DNA from: Streptomyces sp. NRRL F-2664
GTDB taxonomy: Bacteria > Actinomycetota > Actinomycetes > Streptomycetales > Streptomycetaceae
NCBI RefSeq assembly: GCF_000719345.1
Contig: NZ_JOFX01000001.1
Span: 413,640-477,639 of the forward strand
Direction: 5' to 3'
Length of the DNA: 64,000 nucleotides
Positions 34,891 through 43,545 of the stretch are shown piece by piece. Below the pieces are notes generated by a model. That model saw only the letters and a program-made list of their open reading frames with translations, did not search any database and was not told the origin of the DNA. The stretch's first letter is position 1. Every line of letters begins with the position of its first letter. A program made the translations under genes and the position numbers.

Positions 34891-36369
34891 TCAGCGCGCG
34901 TCGTGCGGATCCTGCCGGGCCGGCGGCGTCAGCGGCAGCCTGAGCACCAGCCGGGCACCGCGCGCGCCCCCCTCGGCCGCCAGTGTCCCGCCGTGGTGCG
35001 TACTCAGGTCACGCGCGATGGCCAGGCCCAGTCCGGCCCCGCCGTGGTCACGGCTGCGCGAGTCGTCGAGCCGCGTGAACCGTTCGAAGACCCGCTCCCG
35101 GTCCGGCCCGGGGATCCCCGGCCCATCGTCGACGACCTCCAGCACGGCCGTACCCGCCCCCGCGCCGCCGCGCGCGGTGCGCAGCGTGACGTCCACGCGC
35201 TGCACGGCGTACCGCTGCGCGTTGTCGACGAGATTGGTGACGACCCGGCCCAGCCACAGGGCCCAGGCGGTGACCACGACATCGGTTTCCAGGTCCACCC
35301 GCACGGGCACCCGGTCGCCGAGACGTGCCTCCACCACCTCGCGCACCAGCGCGCCCAGGTCCAGCGGTACGGCCGCCACCGGCTGGGCGGCATCGATCCG
35401 GGCGAGCAGCAGCAGGTCCGCCGCGAGCCGCTGGAGCCGCTCGATGTCCTCCAGCGCCCCGCCGATCAGTTCCGGCCACAGCTGCGGGTCCCGGACGGCG
35501 AGCGCCACCTCCAACTGCGTGCGCAGGACGGTGATGGGGCTGCGCAGTTCGTGCGAGGCGTCGGCGATGAACTGCCGCTGGCGGATGCCGGACGCCTCCA
35601 GCCGGTCCAGCGTGGCGTTCATGGTCTCGGCCAGCCGCGCCACCTCGTCGCGGGTGGCGGGCACCGGCACGCGCCGGTGCAGGTCCCGGTCGGAGATCCC
35701 GGCGACCTCGGCGCGGATCGCCTCCACCGGCCGGAGCGCGTGTCCGGTCACCCGCCAGGTCACCAGGACGACGGTGGCCAGGAGCAGCGGCATCCCGATC
35801 ACCAGCGCGGCGGTGGTCACGTCGTCGGCCGCGTCCGCGTCCCGCAGCGAGGCACCGGCGTAGACGGTGGCCGGGCCGTCCGGTGTCTGGGTGACGACCT
35901 GCACGACCCGCTGGCGGTGATCGCCGTCGAGGGGACGCACCCGCCAGGTGTGCAGCCGCGTCCCCGGCGCCTCGGGAGGTGCCGGTGGGAAGGCCGGCAC
36001 CCCGACAAGGTTCGGGCTGGCGAACAGCACCCGGCCGTCCGCGCTCACCACCTGGACGAACTCCACCGCCCGGCCCGGCGCTCGGGCCCGGCCGAGCTTC
36101 CCGGCGGCGGCGAGCTGCGCCACGGTCTCGGCCTGCCGCCGCGCGTCGTTCTCCGCGTTGCGCAGCAGGTTCGCCTCCAGCAGCCCGAGCAGGGAGAACG
36201 AGGCCAGTGCCAGGGCCGCGGCCACCACCAGCCCCGCGCCGGCGGTCGCCCGGGCCCGGACCGTGGCGGGCCACAACCGGCGCAGGACCGGCCACCGGTC
36301 GACAGCGGCATGGAGGACTGCGCGCAGGGCGCCCGCCACGCGCCCGCGAAGACGCGAGGTGTCAACCAC
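34891..36369 (-). CDS. HAMP sensor histidine kinase
   Basis: This is a 492-residue membrane sensor kinase. The first helix is VVAAALALASFSLLGLL (about residues 37-53), then an extracytoplasmic domain to a second helix (ALVIGMPLLLATVVLVTW). HAMP (VTGHALRPVEAIRAEV) and HisKA follow, with the phosphorylated His in ADASHELRSPI. HATPase boxes are NLVDNAQRYA, DDGPGIPG and GAGLGLAIARDL. GTG 36369 overlaps the response regulator stop by eight bases, so the pair is translationally coupled. Signal unknown; the divergent PepSY-like protein may be part of the sensing system. Confidence 0.88.
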   Translation of the reverse strand: MVDTSRLRGRVAGALRAVLHAAVDRWPVLRRLWPATVRARATAGAGLVVAAALALASFSLLGLLEANLLRNAENDARRQAETVAQLAAAGKLGRARAPGRAVEFVQVVSADGRVLFASPNLVGVPAFPPAPPEAPGTRLHTWRVRPLDGDHRQRVVQVVTQTPDGPATVYAGASLRDADAADDVTTAALVIGMPLLLATVVLVTWRVTGHALRPVEAIRAEVAGISDRDLHRRVPVPATRDEVARLAETMNATLDRLEASGIRQRQFIADASHELRSPITVLRTQLEVALAVRDPQLWPELIGGALEDIERLQRLAADLLLLARIDAAQPVAAVPLDLGALVREVVEARLGDRVPVRVDLETDVVVTAWALWLGRVVTNLVDNAQRYAVQRVDVTLRTARGGAGAGTAVLEVVDDGPGIPGPDRERVFERFTRLDDSRSRDHGGAGLGLAIARDLSTHHGGTLAAEGGARGARLVLRLPLTPPARQDPHDAR

Positions 36370-37039
36370 CGTCGGCCGCCAGCCGGTAGCCGGCGCCCCG
36401 TACGGTCTCCAGCGCCGCCCGGCCGAAGGGGGCGTCGACCTTGCGGCGGACCGCGCTGATGTGCACCTCGACCACGTTCGGGTCACCGTCGAAGGCGGTG
36501 TCCCACACCTGTTCCAGGATGTCCCGCTTGGACACGACCTCGCCGCAACGGCGGCCAAGGTACTCCAGGATCGCGAACTCCCGCGCCGTCAGCCGGATCT
36601 CCGCCGCGCCGCGGGAGCACGTACGCCGGGCCGGGTCGATCAGCAGGTCGCCGAACCGCATCACCTGCGGACGTCGGCCACCGGTCCGCCGGCCGAGCGC
36701 GCGCAGCCGGGCGACCAGCACCAGGTACGAGAACGGCTTGGACAGGAAGTCGTCGGCACCGGTGTCCAGCGCCTCCGCCTCGTCGTACTCGCCGTCCTTG
36801 GCGGTGAGCATGAGGATCCCGGACTCGTTGCCGGCCGCGCGGAGCTTGGCACAGATCCGGTAGCCGTTCAGCCCGGGCAGCATGATGTCGAGGACGATCA
36901 GGTCGTAGTCGTGCTCCGTCGCCATCCACAGGCCCTGGGGCCCGTCGTGGGCCACGTCGACCGAGAAGCCCTCCGACTGCAGACCCCGTTGCAGTGCCAC
37001 GGCGAGCCGCCGTTCGTCCTCCACCACCAGTACGCGCAT
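36362..37039 (-). CDS. OmpR/PhoB-family response regulator
   Basis: This 225-residue regulator has an intact receiver: acidic pair ED at 7-8, phospho-acceptor Asp51 in LIVLDIMLPG, Thr in LMLTAKD and Lys in LSKPFSYL. The C-terminal winged helix (LTAREFAILEYLGRRCGEV, VEVHISAVRRKV, VRGAGYRL) is complete. It lies upstream of and overlaps the kinase gene. The divergent gene at 37175 is a likely target. Confidence 0.92.
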   Translation of the reverse strand: MRVLVVEDERRLAVALQRGLQSEGFSVDVAHDGPQGLWMATEHDYDLIVLDIMLPGLNGYRICAKLRAAGNESGILMLTAKDGEYDEAEALDTGADDFLSKPFSYLVLVARLRALGRRTGGRRPQVMRFGDLLIDPARRTCSRGAAEIRLTAREFAILEYLGRRCGEVVSKRDILEQVWDTAFDGDPNVVEVHISAVRRKVDAPFGRAALETVRGAGYRLAADGG

Positions 37040-37174
37040 GCCGGACAGGATCGCAGGCCCCCGGGACGCCCGGCTGAAGAGGTCTTCAGGTGCCTTCAGC
37101 CGGGCTTCAGCATCCGCTCAGCATGCTCTGGGGCGAGCCGGGCACCGTGTCCGGCCGTCAGGAGGACGAGCCGC

Positions 37175-37822
37175 ATGTCTGAAACCGTTCCGCCGCCGCC
37201 CGAGCAGCCGCCCGGGAAGGAAGTCCCGGAGGCCGTCGCGCGCAGGCGCGTGGTGCTCTCCCGGCTGGTGCCGCGCAGCCGGCGCGCCCGCTGGGTGGCG
37301 GCGGGCGCGGCCGCGGTGGTGGCAGTCGGCGGGGTCACGGCACTGGCCGTGGCCGAGCACCACCATCACCACCACGACCGGGCCGTCCGGGGGCCCCACG
37401 CGCTCCGCTTCGAACCCGGCCACGGCGGCGCGTTCGAGCGGGGACCGAAGGACGGGGCACCCGGTGACGGGCGGGCACGGAAGGTTCCCGGCGACCAGGA
37501 CGGTCCCACGGTGCGCGAGCGGTTCGGGCCCCCCGAGGCCCCGGCCCTTCCGGGCGCCCCCGGCCGCTCCGAGGGGCGCGGCTGGTCCGGAAAGGGCGAC
37601 CGGGCGCCCGCGCCGCTGCCGTCCCTGTCCATCGGCGACGCGGCCGCCAAGGCCGCGGCGGCCGTGCCGGGCGGAAAGGTGGAGAGCCTGCGTGCGATCG
37701 CCCAGGACGGCGGCGGCGGCGCCTGGCTGGCCGTGGTCCTCGGCGCCGACGGCGTCCGCCACGCGGTCACGGTGTCCGGCGCGGACGGCACCATCACCGG
37801 CAACACCACCCTCGGCGGCTGA
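37175..37822 (+). CDS. Membrane protein with PepSY-like C-terminus and His tract
   Basis: This 215-residue protein is divergent from the two-component system. A basic segment leads to one transmembrane helix (AAGAAAVVAVGGVTALAVAE), followed directly by six histidines (EHHHHHHD), a disordered Gly/Pro linker, and a C-terminal domain (LSIGDAAAKAAAAVPGGKVE, AVTVSGADGTITGNT) of PepSY type. The His tract could bind metal outside the membrane. CAGGAGGACGAG precedes the ATG. It is probably regulated by the neighbouring two-component pair, as PepSY genes often are. Confidence 0.75.
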   Translation: MSETVPPPPEQPPGKEVPEAVARRRVVLSRLVPRSRRARWVAAGAAAVVAVGGVTALAVAEHHHHHHDRAVRGPHALRFEPGHGGAFERGPKDGAPGDGRARKVPGDQDGPTVRERFGPPEAPALPGAPGRSEGRGWSGKGDRAPAPLPSLSIGDAAAKAAAAVPGGKVESLRAIAQDGGGGAWLAVVLGADGVRHAVTVSGADGTITGNTTLGG

Positions 37823-38304
37823 GCCGGCACCCGCGCCGCCCGGACGACCATGGTGCCCCGACGTCGCGCCGCCGCGTCCGTGCGCGGAGCGGGCCGCAGG
37901 TCGGGGGCGTGCGCGGGGGGCCAGGGGCGCGCGGGGAAGCGAATGCGCTTCGTTCCCGGGAAATCCGAGGACCGGCTTGCACGATCGGGCTCGTTTTCCG
38001 ATGGGGTGGTGTCTGAGAGCGCCCGGCGCTCCACGGCTGCTGGTGCGGGGGCAGGCAGCCGGACACCGCACTCCACCGGGAAGGTCCACTCCGACGTGAA
38101 TGTCGCCGTGACGGTCGCCCTCGCGCTGTCGGTCACCACCAGGGTCGGCGTCGATGCAGCCGATGTGTTCCGGGCGCGCGTGCGCCGGCCCGGCCGCGGA
38201 TCGGGCAGAGGAGCCGGCGAGCCGTCCGCCGGCAGCCCGCCACCCGTCCCCGCGGCCCGTCACCCCCAGGTCCACGCCGCCCCGACGGGCGACCGCGGAC
38301 AGCT
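37823..38304. other. Gene-free 480-base stretch
   Basis: Frames on both strands cross this region but none is convincing. A minus-strand frame starting near 38139 reads VTATFTSEWTFPVECGVRLP, vaguely like an SsgA-type fragment, but it degrades into low complexity and has no partner motifs. The end of the stretch leads into the sigma-like gene. Confidence 0.4.
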
Positions 38305-38895
38305 GTGGGGGAGCGTGTGAACGCAGGAGAACACGACCCGTCGGGAGACCGCGCGGTCTCCAGTGAACTGGCCGGGGTGCTGCCGGTGGAATTCACCGCG
38401 TTCCACTCCCAGCAGCACCGCGCCTATCTGCGCTACGCCCACCTCCAGCTGGGAAACCCCAAGGACGCGGCGGAAGTCGTGGATGACGTGTTCACCTTCC
38501 TGCTGAAGGTGTGGCGCCAGGCGCTCAAAGAGGCGAGCCTGCACGGCTTCGCGTGGGCGGTGCTGCGCGAGCACGTCGAGCGGCGGCTCGCCGTTCTGGG
38601 CCGGCAGGTGGCCATGGTGGAGACGGCATGGTTCGCCGCGCTGCGCCGCTCCTCCCGCGAGCGGCTGGAGCTGCTGGAGTCGAAGCTCGGGCTGTACGCG
38701 GCGATCGCCGGCCTGTCCGAGCGGCAGTACGACGTGGTGCTGCTGGCCTTCCTGATGGGCAACGACTGCGACACCGTGGCCCGGATGATGGGGATCTCCC
38801 CCGCCACCGTCCGCTCGCACATCCGCGGCGCACGCCGAACCCTGTCCCGCAAGCTCGGGGTGGAGTGGATCCCCGGAGAGGAGAAGGACCAGTGA
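38305..38895 (+). CDS. Sigma-70-like (ECF-type) factor
   Basis: This encodes 196 residues. Region 2 is weak (AYLRYAHLQLGNPKDAAEVV, then DDVFTFLLKVWRQAL). Region 4 is clear: LSERQYDVVLLAFLMGNDC, DTVARMMGISPATVRSHIRG, RRTLSRKLG. This suits an extracytoplasmic-function-type sigma factor or a sigma-like regulator. Start GTG 38305 has only a poor site; GTG 38317 is possible but its GGAG is too close. Its stop overlaps the start of the next gene by four bases (GTGA), indicating translational coupling with the IclR-type protein, which may regulate it. Confidence 0.75.
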   Translation: MGERVNAGEHDPSGDRAVSSELAGVLPVEFTAFHSQQHRAYLRYAHLQLGNPKDAAEVVDDVFTFLLKVWRQALKEASLHGFAWAVLREHVERRLAVLGRQVAMVETAWFAALRRSSRERLELLESKLGLYAAIAGLSERQYDVVLLAFLMGNDCDTVARMMGISPATVRSHIRGARRTLSRKLGVEWIPGEEKDQ

Positions 38896-40592
38896 GCGAC
38901 ATGCCACACCACCACGACATGCCGCCGTGCGCACTGGACGCGGCCCTGGCGGACGCGACGGTGCTCGCGGAGGAGTACGCCGGATACGACGAGGGAGCGG
39001 CCCGCCGCCGCATCGCCCGCCGGATCGCCGCCGACCGCGCCCGCACCGTGAGGGGAACCGACGCCGGTACGGCCACGCCCGGACTCGGGCGGGCCGCCCC
39101 GGCCGAGACCGACGACCTGGTCCTCGACGCCACCTGCCACGTACGGGCCGCCCGCGGGCTGGAGGACGTCGCCTGGTGCCTGGTGGAGAGCCGGGACTTC
39201 GCCGAACTCGCGCTGGCCGTCGACTCCTGGCCCCACGGCGTGGACTCCGCGCTGCTGTTCGCCTGCCTCCTGCACCTGGCCGACCGCACGGAGGGCGCGC
39301 AGTTCTGGTTCCAGTACGCGGCCGGGGCCGGTTCGCAGACCGCCGCCCGCTGTCTCTACCTCCACCACCTGTCGCGCGCAGAGGTCACGACCGCCCGGTT
39401 CTGGAAGCGCCAGGCCCGCGCCCTGCCGCCCGACGAACACCTGCCGCCCCTGCCCCCGTTCCCGGCCGACCTCGAAGGTGCCCTCACTGCATCCGTCATC
39501 TGGACGTCCCCACCCCTCACCACCCAGGACCTCGGCTCACTGGACGGCGGGCCGGGCCGGGCCGGCCGGCCGCCGCTGCGGCTCCCGGCGCGACTGCGGC
39601 AGGCCCTCAAGGCGCGCCCCCGCCGGGAGCACCCCGACCTGGGGGAGTTCGACACCCCCGGTCCGCACGTGGCCGTGGCCGTCGCCCGCAACGCGCGGCT
39701 GGACCCCCAGCACCTGACGCAGCAGGCCCACGGGTGGTCACTCGCATCGCTGCAACCGCAGGCGACCGCTGGGGTCCGTGCGTCCTGCGGAGGGCGCCCG
39801 GCCCCGGCGGCGCTGGAATCCGTCCACCGGGCACTGCGCGTCCTGGAGGTCGTCAACCGCTGTTCGGGCGGGGTGAACCTGACTCAGATCGCCCGGGAGA
39901 CGAAGCTGCCGCAGCTGGTCCTCGCACGGGCCCTGGAGCAGCTCGTCCGCGCCGGCCTGGCCACGCCGATCGGCCCCGACGCCTACGCGGCCGGCCACGC
40001 CGTACGGCTGGGAGAGACGGACGGCGGCGACGGGCGCGGGCACCTGCGTGAGACGCTCGCCTGGGTGCGGGACGCGGTCGGCGCCGCCGTCTACGTCGCC
40101 CGGTACACCGACGGCGAAGTCGCCATCACCCAGTACGCGGACGGCCCGGCCACACCGGCGGTGGAGGAGTGGGTCGACTTCCGCGCGGCCGCCCACGCCT
40201 CCGCGGTGGGCAAGGCACTCCTGACCCAGCTGGACGACGAGGCCCGTCGCGACCATTTCTCCCGCCACCGTCTCACCGCCTTCACCACCCGCACCATCAC
40301 CAGTGAACGGGTCCTCTTCCAGCAGTTCGACGCCCGTCCGCCCCACACCCCCCTCCTCGACCTCCAGGAGTACGCCCTCGGCACGGTGTGCGCGGCGGTC
40401 CCCATCACCGCCGGCCTGAACCCGGAGTGCGTGGCCCTGTCCATCCCCGTCCCGGACCCCGGGCGGCTGAAACAGGCCGCTCGGATCCTGCAGAGCGAGG
40501 CCGCCGGGGTCCTCCTCGGTCTGATCGTCGCCGGCAGCACCCGGCCCGGCGTCCGCACGCCGGAGGACACCATCCTGTCCACCTCCGTCTGA
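38892..40592 (+). CDS. Fusion regulator: helical repeat domain plus IclR domain
   Basis: This is a 566-residue protein. The N-terminal 280 residues begin with a His-rich MPHHHDMPPC and a DEGAARRRIARRI helix, then Sel1/TPR-like repeats (VDSALLFACLLHLADRTEGA, FWFQYAAGAGSQTAARCLYL). Residues about 315-390 form an IclR HTH (LRVLEVVNRCSGGVNLTQIA, LVLARALEQLVRAGLAT). The C-terminus is the IclR effector domain (AAAHASAVGKALLTQLDDEA, VCAAVPITAGLNPECVALSI). Start overlap with the sigma-like gene means cotranslation. I infer that it senses a ligand and modulates that sigma factor or its targets. Confidence 0.75.
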   Translation: MSDMPHHHDMPPCALDAALADATVLAEEYAGYDEGAARRRIARRIAADRARTVRGTDAGTATPGLGRAAPAETDDLVLDATCHVRAARGLEDVAWCLVESRDFAELALAVDSWPHGVDSALLFACLLHLADRTEGAQFWFQYAAGAGSQTAARCLYLHHLSRAEVTTARFWKRQARALPPDEHLPPLPPFPADLEGALTASVIWTSPPLTTQDLGSLDGGPGRAGRPPLRLPARLRQALKARPRREHPDLGEFDTPGPHVAVAVARNARLDPQHLTQQAHGWSLASLQPQATAGVRASCGGRPAPAALESVHRALRVLEVVNRCSGGVNLTQIARETKLPQLVLARALEQLVRAGLATPIGPDAYAAGHAVRLGETDGGDGRGHLRETLAWVRDAVGAAVYVARYTDGEVAITQYADGPATPAVEEWVDFRAAAHASAVGKALLTQLDDEARRDHFSRHRLTAFTTRTITSERVLFQQFDARPPHTPLLDLQEYALGTVCAAVPITAGLNPECVALSIPVPDPGRLKQAARILQSEAAGVLLGLIVAGSTRPGVRTPEDTILSTSV

Positions 40593-40608
40593 GCAGCCGC
40601 GGGCCCTG

Positions 40609-40638
40609 CGGGCCGGGACCCCGACGGGTCCCGGCCCG
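40609..40638. terminator. Bidirectional terminator hairpin
   Basis: CGGGCCGGGACCC and GGGTCCCGGCCCG make 13 perfect pairs with the loop CGAC. It sits between the converging stops of the IclR-fusion gene and the DUF1877 gene, so it can serve both. Confidence 0.75.
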
Positions 40639-40639
40639 G

Positions 40640-41137
40640 TCAGGAGATCCAGACCAGCAGCGCGTCGCCGTCCCGGGCGGCCGCACGCAGGTACGCCGCG
40701 AGCCCCTCCCAGTGGGCAACGACCCAGTCCGGCTCCTCACCCCGCTCCCAGACGATCTGCGGGTAGACGTTCGCCGCGGCCAGATCCGCCGGCGTGACGC
40801 CCTCGGCCAGCACATCGGGGGCGTGGGCGTCCAAGGCTTCGGCGGCGGCGCGCACCCGGTCCGCGGGCAGCAGCCGCGGCGGGCCGTAGCCCCAGTCCTG
40901 GCCGGCCGGCCAGGGCATGTCGGCCTCCCCGAAGACCACGTCCACCGGGAAGCCGCGCCGGGTCAGCAGGAAGTCGAGTGCGTTCCAGGCCTTGTCGGTC
41001 TCGTACAGCCGTGCGGCGGCGGCCGCGTCGTCGCGGTCGTACAGGCTGTGCGCGTACTCGGCCGCCCAGTCCGGGTCGTGGGAGGCGCGCTCGACTTCGG
41101 CAGGGGTGAGGCGGAGGTAGCTTCCGATCATGCTCAT
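40640..41137 (-). CDS. DUF1877 (YfbM-like) family protein
   Basis: This 165-residue protein matches YfbM/DUF1877: MIGSYLRLTPAEVERASHD at the start, YETDKAWNALDFLLT in the middle and DLAAANVYPQIVWERGEEP. The fold is known but not the function. The start is MSMIGSYLRL; the family usually begins at the second Met, so 41131 is also possible. It lies downstream of nadE on the same strand. Confidence 0.8.
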   Translation of the reverse strand: MSMIGSYLRLTPAEVERASHDPDWAAEYAHSLYDRDDAAAAARLYETDKAWNALDFLLTRRGFPVDVVFGEADMPWPAGQDWGYGPPRLLPADRVRAAAEALDAHAPDVLAEGVTPADLAAANVYPQIVWERGEEPDWVVAHWEGLAAYLRAAARDGDALLVWIS

Positions 41138-41225
41138 GTCCCACACCGTAGGCGCGGACACTGACACAGCGGGTCCCCGTGCCGGGCCGTCCGGGTCGGC
41201 CGCCGCGCGGATCCGCACGTCGGGA

Positions 41226-42056
41226 TCAGGGGGCGATCGGCAGCTGCCGCTTGTGCTCGGTGGCACGGTAGCGGTTGACGATGATGTCGAGGGCGGCCGC
41301 GTCCACCGGCTTGCCCTCCAGCACGTCGTCGATGTCGTCGTAGGTGACGCCCAGCGCCTCCTCGTCGGCCAGCCCCGGCTTCAGCGTCTCCAGATCCGCG
41401 GTCGGGGTCTTCCAGATCAGCGCGGACGGTGCGCCCAGCGCCTCCGCCGTGGCCCGGACCCGGCGCTTGGTCAGCCCGGTGAGCGGCACGACGTCGGCCG
41501 CCCCGTCGCCGAACTTCGTGAAGAAACCGGACACCGCCTCGGCGGCGTGGTCCGTGCCCACCACCAGGCCGGCGTGCGCACCCGCCACCGCGTACTGGGC
41601 GATCATCCGCTGGCGGGCTTTGATGTTGCCGTGCACGAAGTCCTGCTGGTGCTCGTCGCGGAAGACCGTGCCGCCGGCCAGCACCGCCTCCAGGGCGGCG
41701 TCGCTGGATGCCTTCACATCGACGGTGAGGACCCGGTCGGGCCGGATGAACTCCAGCGCCAGCTGCGCGTCCGACTCGTCCGCCTGGACGCCGTACGGCA
41801 GCCGCATCGCGAAGAACGTCGCCTCGTGCCCGGCGGCGCGCACCCGCTCCACCGCCAGCTGGCACAGCCGGCCCGCCGTCGTGGAGTCCACACCGCCGCT
41901 GATCCCCAGGACCAGGGAGCGCAGCCCGCTGGAGATCAGCCGGTCGGCGAGGAAGGCCACGCGGCGCTCGATCTCCTGCGAGACGTCGAAGGACGCGCTC
42001 ACCCGGAGGTCCCGGGCGATCTCCTGCTGCAGCGATATGGACGCCTGCTCGGTCAC
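41226..42056 (-). CDS. nadE: NAD+ synthetase, ammonia-dependent
   Basis: This is a 276-residue NadE, converting deamido-NAD, ATP and ammonia to NAD, the last step of NAD biosynthesis. The PP-loop LGISGGVDSTTAGRLCQ near residue 50 binds ATP pyrophosphate. FVHGNIKARQRMIAQYAVA and VVGTDHAAEAVSGFFTKFGD are diagnostic, as is the C-terminal EHKRQLPIAP. The length fits the single-domain form without a glutaminase domain. GTG 42056 has GAGGAGCAATC upstream; the longer frame is rejected. Confidence 0.92.
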   Translation of the reverse strand: MTEQASISLQQEIARDLRVSASFDVSQEIERRVAFLADRLISSGLRSLVLGISGGVDSTTAGRLCQLAVERVRAAGHEATFFAMRLPYGVQADESDAQLALEFIRPDRVLTVDVKASSDAALEAVLAGGTVFRDEHQQDFVHGNIKARQRMIAQYAVAGAHAGLVVGTDHAAEAVSGFFTKFGDGAADVVPLTGLTKRRVRATAEALGAPSALIWKTPTADLETLKPGLADEEALGVTYDDIDDVLEGKPVDAAALDIIVNRYRATEHKRQLPIAP

Positions 42057-42181
42057 GATTGCTCCTCGGTCGGGCCCGCGGACAGTTCGGTTCGCGCCGC
42101 GGGGCGGGCCGCAGGCGCGAGGAGGGGCCGTGAGCACTCTAGAGGAAACGCCGCGGAGCCCTGTTCAGGGCACGGCTGTGC

Positions 42182-42832
42182 TCATCCGGCCGCGACCAGG
42201 CCCGGCAGGTCCCGCATGTCGTGGAACACCCGCGTCCCCGGACCCTCCAGCCGTTCGGCCGGCGTCATACCGCCCCCGAAGCCGAAGCACCGCATCCCGG
42301 CGGCGCGGGCCGCCTCGACACCCGGACGGCTGTCCTCGACCACCGCGCAGGACGCCGGGTCCACCCCCATGCGCTGCGCCGCGTACAGGAACAGGTCCGG
42401 GGCCGGCTTGCCGCGTGCGACCTCCGTCGCGCTGTAGATACGGCCCGCGAAGCGTTCGTAGAGCCCGGTGCGGCCCAGGGTGTGGCGCATCTTCTCGTGG
42501 GAGCCGCTGGAGGCGACGCAGGTCGGCAGGGTGATCGCGTCGAGCGCCTCGGGCAGCCCCTCGACGGCGGTCAGACCGGCGTCCACCGCCTCGCGGTGCA
42601 ACTGCACGAACCGCTTCTCCCACACGTCGGCGGTCGCCCCGCCGAGCCGGGCCGCGATCAGCTCCCGCACGGACGCGTTGGACCGGCCGATGAACAGGTC
42701 GACCACGTCGCCCTCGGTGAGCGGCCATCCCAGCTCCGCCCCCAGGGCGACCTGGACGCCCGTCGCGATGCGCTCGGTGTCGACGAGGACGCCGTCGCAG
42801 TCGAATATGACGAGTTCAATCGGCTTGATCAT
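42182..42832 (-). CDS. HAD-superfamily phosphatase
   Basis: This 216-residue hydrolase is of HAD subfamily IA, beta-phosphoglucomutase-like. Motif I is VIFDCDGVLVDTE (nucleophile and acid/base Asp), motif II is CVASSGSHEK, the Lys is in ARGKPAPDLFL and motif III is CAVVEDSRPGVEAA. A helical cap lies between. Substrate not predictable; sugar phosphates are typical. It is on the same strand as nadE with 125 bases between, possibly cotranscribed. Confidence 0.85.
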   Translation of the reverse strand: MIKPIELVIFDCDGVLVDTERIATGVQVALGAELGWPLTEGDVVDLFIGRSNASVRELIAARLGGATADVWEKRFVQLHREAVDAGLTAVEGLPEALDAITLPTCVASSGSHEKMRHTLGRTGLYERFAGRIYSATEVARGKPAPDLFLYAAQRMGVDPASCAVVEDSRPGVEAARAAGMRCFGFGGGMTPAERLEGPGTRVFHDMRDLPGLVAAG

Positions 42833-43028
42833 CCCCGCAGCATAGGCTCCCGTCCGGCCCGGCGGCCGAGAGGTCCGCGGACCGGGCGGCTGCGTCCGCG
42901 CGCATGAGGCCCCGGACCCGGGGCAGGCGGAGTGCACGGGGAGCACGAACACCCCGCACGACGTACGAAGAAGGACGGACGGCAGGGGAGACCCGGCCGT
43001 CCCCCGTCCATCGGAGGAGTTGTTCTGC

Positions 43029-43394
43029 GTGACTGAGCATGTGTGGAGTTACAAGTCGACCTCGGGCCACCTGGCCGGCACCGACCTGACCGGGTACAAG
43101 GTCGAGGCGACCGACGGCACCGTCGGCAAGGTGGACAAGCACTCCGACGAGGTCGGTGACGCCTACCTCGTCGTGGACACCGGGGTCTGGATCTTCGGCA
43201 AGGAGGTCCTGCTGCCGGCGAGCACCGTCGTCAGCATCGATCCGGAGGAACGGATCATCCACGTGGACCGCACCAAGGGACAGATCAAGGACGCCCCGGA
43301 GTTCCACCGGGAGAAGCACCTCGGTGACCGGGACTACCACCAGGAACTCGGCACCTACTACGCCGCCACCCGGCTCGGCCTTCCGCCGCTCTGA
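43029..43394 (+). CDS. PRC-barrel domain protein
   Basis: This 121-residue protein has a PRC-barrel: LTGYKVEATDGTVGKVDKHS, YLVVDTGVWIFGKEVLLPAS and VDRTKGQIKDAPEF. Such barrels are found in RimM and photosynthetic reaction centre subunit H; stand-alone copies in Streptomyces have no known role. GTG 43029 follows GGAGGAG at nine bases. A perfect 26-base stem terminator lies just after the stop. Confidence 0.85.
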   Translation: MTEHVWSYKSTSGHLAGTDLTGYKVEATDGTVGKVDKHSDEVGDAYLVVDTGVWIFGKEVLLPASTVVSIDPEERIIHVDRTKGQIKDAPEFHREKHLGDRDYHQELGTYYAATRLGLPPL

Positions 43395-43410
43395 CCGGCC
43401 GGAGTGCGAC

Positions 43411-43465
43411 CGCCGCACGGCCGTGGGCCCGGACTCCCCGAGTCCGGGCCCACGGCCGTGCGGCG
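43411..43465 (+). terminator. Very long perfect hairpin after the PRC-barrel gene
   Basis: Arms of 26 bases (43411-43436 and 43440-43465) are perfect complements with a loop of only CCC. It begins 17 bases after the PRC-barrel stop and precedes the GltS-like gene by 80 bases. It should be a strong terminator in both directions. Confidence 0.8.
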
Positions 43466-43545
43466 TGCGGTGGCGCGGAGCGGCGCGCGAGGCGAGGGCC
43501 CACGGACGACCGCATGGCCGACCGGCTCCGGGACACAAGCGCGGT

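Noticed and set aside
37823..38304. SsgA-like gene on the minus strand
   Set aside because: Only about 20 residues look similar and the rest is low-complexity, without a ribosome binding site.
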